From an uncultured Collinsella sp. (GTDB lineage Bacteria; Actinomycetota; Coriobacteriia; Coriobacteriales; Coriobacteriaceae), in the NCBI GenBank assembly GCA_900549335.1, contig UROJ01000047.1, positions 1-9,320 on the forward strand: DNA of 9,320 nt, in the 5' to 3' direction. Position numbers and translations under genes: made by a program. This document shows positions 6,871 to 9,320 of this stretch, in pieces. The notes under the pieces are model-generated. The model was given only the letters and a program-made list of their open reading frames with translations, had not been told where the DNA came from and made no database searches. Within the stretch, counting starts at the first letter, position 1. Each line of letters starts with the position of its first letter.

Positions 6871-7009
6871 GTGCACGGCGCTGCGTCGTCTCTTGGACAG
6901 GCGTGCCCGTGCCGTTGAGCAAATAATGTTCAACCTGTGGTTCCGCTTTTCGGCCATGCCTGCGTGCTTGTCGTGCAGGGTAGGCTAGATGCAAGCGTAA
7001 TACGTTGGA

Positions 7010-7045
7010 GCGCGGCGCCGCCACTTGGGCGGGCCGTGCTTTTTT
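7010..7045 (+). terminator. intrinsic terminator located upstream of nhaA
   Basis: The left arm 7010-7022 pairs with 7028-7039 (12 bp, one bulged G, one G-T) around ACTTG, followed by six T's (7040-7045). The ppaC terminator lies about 140 bases earlier, so this one is redundant for ppaC. It is either a premature terminator in the nhaA leader or the end of a short RNA. Confidence 0.75.
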
Positions 7046-7048
7046 AAG

Positions 7049-7072
7049 ACGGGAGCTTTCCCGTGAAAGGAG
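7049..7072 (+). promoter_or_regulatory. nhaA Shine-Dalgarno with two competing hairpins
   Basis: ACGGGA (7049-7054) pairs with TCCCGT (7059-7064). Alternatively CTTTC (7056-7060) can pair with GAAAG (7065-7069), covering part of the Shine-Dalgarno AAAGGAG (7066-7072). The two pairings exclude each other. The ribosome site is 6 bases before the ATG. That the alternatives regulate translation is inference. Confidence 0.4.
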
Positions 7073-7078
7073 CCGCCC

Positions 7079-8437
7079 ATGGCAGCAACTGAGCAGCTGT
7101 TCAACGTTCGTGAGCGCAAGCGCTTTGAACGTCACGACATCTGGGAGCGCATCGCCGAGAACGGCACGATTTCCGCCGCCGTCATGGTCTTCGCCGCCAT
7201 CGCCGCCGTCATTTGCGCCAATACCGATGCCTACGAGGCCATCCATCACTTTTTGGAGACCCCGCTGTATGTGGGCCTGGGCAACCTTACGGCCGGTCTC
7301 ACCGTTGAGCTTTTCGTCAACGACTTCCTCATGGCGATTTTCTTTTTGCTGGTGGGCATTGAGCTTAAGTATGAGATGACGGTCGGCGAGCTCAAAAACC
7401 CGCGCCAGGCCATGCTTCCCATGCTGGCGGCCGTGGGCGGCGTCGTCGTTCCCGCCTGCATCTATCTGATCTTTAACCATGCCGGCGCGCACAACGGCTG
7501 GGCCATTCCCATGGCAACCGATATTGCCTTTGCGCTGGGCGTGCTGTCGCTTTTGGGCAATCGCGTGCCCAACGGCGTGCGCGTGTTCTTCTCGACGCTC
7601 GCCATCGCCGACGACCTCATTTCCATCGCCGCCATCGCCATCTTCTACGGTCAGAGCCCCAATCCGTTTTGGTTGGGCGCCGCCGCGCTTGTGACCTGCG
7701 CGCTCGTGTGGCTCAACAAGACGCAGCATTACCGCCTTGCCCCGTACTCGGTGCTGGGCCTGCTGCTGTGGTTCTGCATGTTCAAGAGCGGCGTGCACGC
7801 TACGCTCGCCGGCGTCATCTTGGCCTTTACCATCCCGGCCAAGTGCGGCGTCAAGCTCGATAGCCTCACCGATTGGTTGGGCGAGTGTCTGCCGCTGCTC
7901 GATGACCGCTACGATGACGAGGCACACATCCTGGGCCAGCATGACTTTACCGTCTCGACCACCAAGGTCGAGCGCGTCATGCACCGCGTGACCCCGCCGC
8001 TCATCCGCATGGAGCGTCTGATCTCCACGCCGGTCAACTTTGTGATCCTGCCGATCTTTGCGTTCGTGAACGCACAGGTTCGCCTAGTGGGCGTGGACAT
8101 GAGCACACTACTCACCGACCCGGTGACGCTCGGCGTGTACTTTGGCATGCTGCTGGGCAAGCCGATCGGCATCTTTGGTATGACGTTCGCCTTGGTCAAG
8201 CTCAAGATTTCCGAGCTGCCGCGCAATGTCAACTGGCACATGATTGCCGGTGTGGGCATTCTGGGCGGCATCGGCTTTACCATGTCGATTCTCATCAGCG
8301 GCCTTGCCTTCCCGACGGCCCAGTTTGAGGTCCTGGCCGCCAAGGCCGCTATTCTCGCCGGCTCTGTCACCGCGGCCGTACTTGGCATGATCTACATGAG
8401 TGTGATCTGCAAACACCCCGCGCCCAAGGACGAGTAA
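7079..8437 (+). CDS. nhaA: Na+/H+ antiporter NhaA
   Basis: An inner-membrane antiporter that expels Na+ (or Li+) in exchange for H+, giving salt and alkaline tolerance. The 452-residue protein has the NhaA core: VNDFLMAIFFLLVGIELK (80-97), ATDIAFALGVL (146-156, Asp148 matching E. coli Asp133), IADDL (176-180, Asp178/Asp179 matching the ion-binding Asp163/Asp164), KSGVHATLAGV (236-246) and GKPIGI (360-365, Lys361 matching Lys300). About a dozen hydrophobic segments are visible. It is longer than E. coli NhaA (388 residues), mainly from a polar stretch at about 259-315 in the cytoplasmic loop after KSGVHATLAGV, plus a charged N-terminal extension (1-25). The start at 7079 has AAAGGAG 6 bases upstream. 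It is probably transcribed alone, behind a structured leader and ahead of a strong terminator. Confidence 0.96.
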   Translation: MAATEQLFNVRERKRFERHDIWERIAENGTISAAVMVFAAIAAVICANTDAYEAIHHFLETPLYVGLGNLTAGLTVELFVNDFLMAIFFLLVGIELKYEMTVGELKNPRQAMLPMLAAVGGVVVPACIYLIFNHAGAHNGWAIPMATDIAFALGVLSLLGNRVPNGVRVFFSTLAIADDLISIAAIAIFYGQSPNPFWLGAAALVTCALVWLNKTQHYRLAPYSVLGLLLWFCMFKSGVHATLAGVILAFTIPAKCGVKLDSLTDWLGECLPLLDDRYDDEAHILGQHDFTVSTTKVERVMHRVTPPLIRMERLISTPVNFVILPIFAFVNAQVRLVGVDMSTLLTDPVTLGVYFGMLLGKPIGIFGMTFALVKLKISELPRNVNWHMIAGVGILGGIGFTMSILISGLAFPTAQFEVLAAKAAILAGSVTAAVLGMIYMSVICKHPAPKDE

Positions 8438-8454
8438 GAGCGCATACAAGTTTG

Positions 8455-8495
8455 AAAACGCCGCCTGTGAACACCATCACAGGCGGCGTTTTAGT
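8455..8495. terminator. bidirectional Rho-independent terminator after nhaA
   Basis: A perfect 16-bp stem, AAAACGCCGCCTGTGA (8455-8470) with 8477-8492, closes ACACCA. T's end the right arm and A's begin the left arm, so it can serve nhaA on the plus strand and the converging small gene on the minus strand. A further 8-bp inverted repeat, TAGTCATT (8492-8499) with AATGACTA (8513-8520), lies between it and the stop of the small gene. Confidence 0.9.
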
Positions 8496-8523
8496 CATTC
8501 GGGACGTTCTTAAATGACTAGGT

Positions 8524-8778
8524 TTATTCCACGGTGCCGTAGATGGCGCCCCAGCCGTGGGCGGCCAAGGCGGAGTTGAGCTGGTCGCAAAGTGACTGGC
8601 GGTCGTAATAGCCGGGCGGTAGCAGGTTGACGATTTCCATGAGATCGGGCGCCAGGTCCAAGATTTCGGCCTGTACGATCAGATCCAGGCGGTCGATGGC
8701 GTGGCGGTCATAAAACAGTCCGTCGACCAGGCGCTGCAGGTCGCCGAATTCCTCGGCCTGGAACGATCCGTACTCCAT
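8524..8778 (-). CDS. small acidic protein of unknown function (84 aa)
   Basis: I do not recognise a named family. The 84-residue product is acidic, with no signal peptide or membrane segment and no metal-binding Cys pair. It contains two likely helical stretches (about 8-22 and 28-51), then a Pro-Gly turn LLPPGYYDRQSLCDQLNSALAAHGWG (52-77) and a C-terminal YGTVE. The start at 8778 is chosen because AAGGAGG (8783-8789) lies 4 bases upstream; the ATG at 8829 would place that site inside the gene. High-quality translation signals and G/C-biased codons support a real gene. It converges on nhaA and diverges from the aminotransferase-like gene, so it is probably monocistronic. Function is unknown; context gives no firm clue. 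Confidence 0.75.
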   Translation of the reverse strand: MEYGSFQAEEFGDLQRLVDGLFYDRHAIDRLDLIVQAEILDLAPDLMEIVNLLPPGYYDRQSLCDQLNSALAAHGWGAIYGTVE

Positions 8779-8860
8779 AGTGCCTCCTTGGGCGCTCCAC
8801 GCCGGCATGCGCGGCGATTCGTAATTCATTGCGATGGACTTAATCTATCACGGCTTCATA

Positions 8861-8903
8861 ACGTTGCGACGGTGGCGGTCTATACTTAGAAGAATTGCAA
8901 CGT
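8861..8903 (+). promoter_or_regulatory. candidate promoter of the aminotransferase gene, flanked by an inverted repeat
   Basis: TATACT (8881-8886) is a good -10 about 42 bases before the ATG, giving a short leader. No strong -35 is visible at 16-18 bases. ACGTTGC (8861-8867) and its exact reverse complement GCAACGT (8897-8903) flank the -10 symmetrically and might be operator arms. The 7-base match could be chance. Confidence 0.45.
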
Positions 8904-8927
8904 ACCGCTTCGTGAAAGGTCGCACCC

Positions 8928-9320
8928 ATGCAGACGATCTACCAGAAGATGGAAACCACCGAACTCGATGCCGCCATCGAGGCGCTCAAGGCCGAGGTCG
9001 CCGAGGTCAAGGCCAAGGGCCTGGCGCTCGACATGGCCCGCGGCAAGCCGTCGCCCTCCCAGGTGGACATCTCTCGACCCATGCTCGATATCCTCAATGC
9101 CGATGCCGATCTGCACGACGGCAACGTCGACTGCTCCAACTATGGCTGCTTTGAGGGCATTCCCTCGGCACGCAAGCTGGCAGGGGAGTTCCTGGGTTGC
9201 CCCGCCGAGCAGACGCTCGTGCTGGGTTCGTCGAGCTTGCTGATCGAGCACGATATCGCCGGTATGTTCTGGCGTTGCGGCTCGTGTGGTAGCGACCCTT
9301 GGGAGGCTTACGAGGCAGCG
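8928..9320 (+). CDS. aspartate aminotransferase-like PLP enzyme (Rv3722c-type), 3' end missing
   Basis: The frame from the ATG at 8928 stays open for 131 codons to the window edge. It is likely a cytosolic fold-type I PLP aminotransferase moving amino groups between aspartate or glutamate and 2-oxo acids. After an Ala/Glu/Lys-rich helix (12-30) come LALDMARGKPSPSQVDIS (32-49), SNYGCFEGIPSARKLAGEFLG (70-90) and the LVLGSSSL segment (97-104). This order matches my memory of the actinobacterial subgroup that includes Mycobacterium tuberculosis Rv3722c. The PLP-binding lysine lies beyond the window and cannot be checked. AAAGG lies 9-13 bases before the ATG. The subgroup assignment is from memory of the motif pattern; other aminotransferases of the class I/II group are the alternative. 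Confidence 0.8.
   Translation, partial: MQTIYQKMETTELDAAIEALKAEVAEVKAKGLALDMARGKPSPSQVDISRPMLDILNADADLHDGNVDCSNYGCFEGIPSARKLAGEFLGCPAEQTLVLGSSSLLIEHDIAGMFWRCGSCGSDPWEAYEAA

Larger units (their letters stand above)
6914..7078 (+). promoter_or_regulatory. structured leader region of nhaA, possible cis-regulatory RNA
   Basis: Between the ppaC terminator and nhaA there is no ORF with a credible start, but a series of hairpins. One pairs 6914-6920 with 6928-6934 (7 bp, one G-T, loop AAATAAT). Another pairs 6959-6966 with 6972-6979 (8 bp with two G-T pairs). A strong terminator follows at 7010-7045, and a hairpin sits next to the Shine-Dalgarno at 7049-7064. TAGGCT at 6981-6986 could be a -10 but lacks a -35. 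A terminator in front of a gene with nothing to terminate suggests attenuation or a small independent RNA. I did not recognise any known riboswitch consensus. Confidence 0.4.

Noticed and set aside
5852..7984. A 710-codon open frame on the minus strand, antisense to ppaC and part of nhaA
   Set aside because: It runs through two well-supported genes and two terminators. Its translation is rich in His, Gly, Ala, Asp and Leu without domains, as expected for the antisense frame of G/C-biased codons, and I recognise nothing in it.

Overview
The window is high-GC bacterial chromosome with dense, single-copy housekeeping genes. Gene content, codon bias toward G/C third positions, strong Shine-Dalgarno sites and the style of the proteins (PcrA with a long Ala/Pro insert, short class I phosphomannose isomerase, ROK glucokinase, family II pyrophosphatase, Rv3722c-like aminotransferase) suggest an actinobacterial gut anaerobe of the Coriobacteriia, probably Collinsella or a close relative. 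This assignment is inference from protein resemblance. No rRNA, tRNA, CRISPR array, integrase or transposase gene is present.

Layout. Positions 1-2476 (+) hold the 3' part of a PcrA/UvrD helicase gene. The converging gap 2477-2758 holds a 129-nt nested palindrome and two terminator-like hairpins. On the minus strand, a GntR/UTRA regulator (4483-3764) precedes manA (3691-2759) with a 72-nt gap, so they are probably one operon. An AT-rich divergent region (4484-4765) separates this pair from a ROK sugar kinase (+, 4766-5719). The kinase is flanked by hairpins sharing a GGGACAG core. Next are ppaC (+, 5888-6811) with a good terminator, an unusually structured leader, nhaA (+, 7079-8437), a two-way terminator, a small unrecognised gene (-, 8778-8524), and the start of an aspartate aminotransferase-like gene (+, from 8928) that runs off the window.

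How the genes work together. The regulator, manA and the ROK kinase look like a small hexose-phosphate module: the kinase would phosphorylate glucose or a related sugar, ManA interconverts mannose-6-P and fructose-6-P, and the GntR/UTRA protein probably senses a sugar phosphate. PpaC removes pyrophosphate from biosynthesis. NhaA handles Na+/pH stress. The neighbouring genes otherwise look unrelated in function.

Novelty. I see no convincing new multi-gene system. The items most worth checking are non-coding: the long palindrome after pcrA, the hairpins around the ROK gene, and the terminator plus Shine-Dalgarno hairpin in the nhaA leader. A roughly 100-residue insert in PcrA is the main protein oddity.
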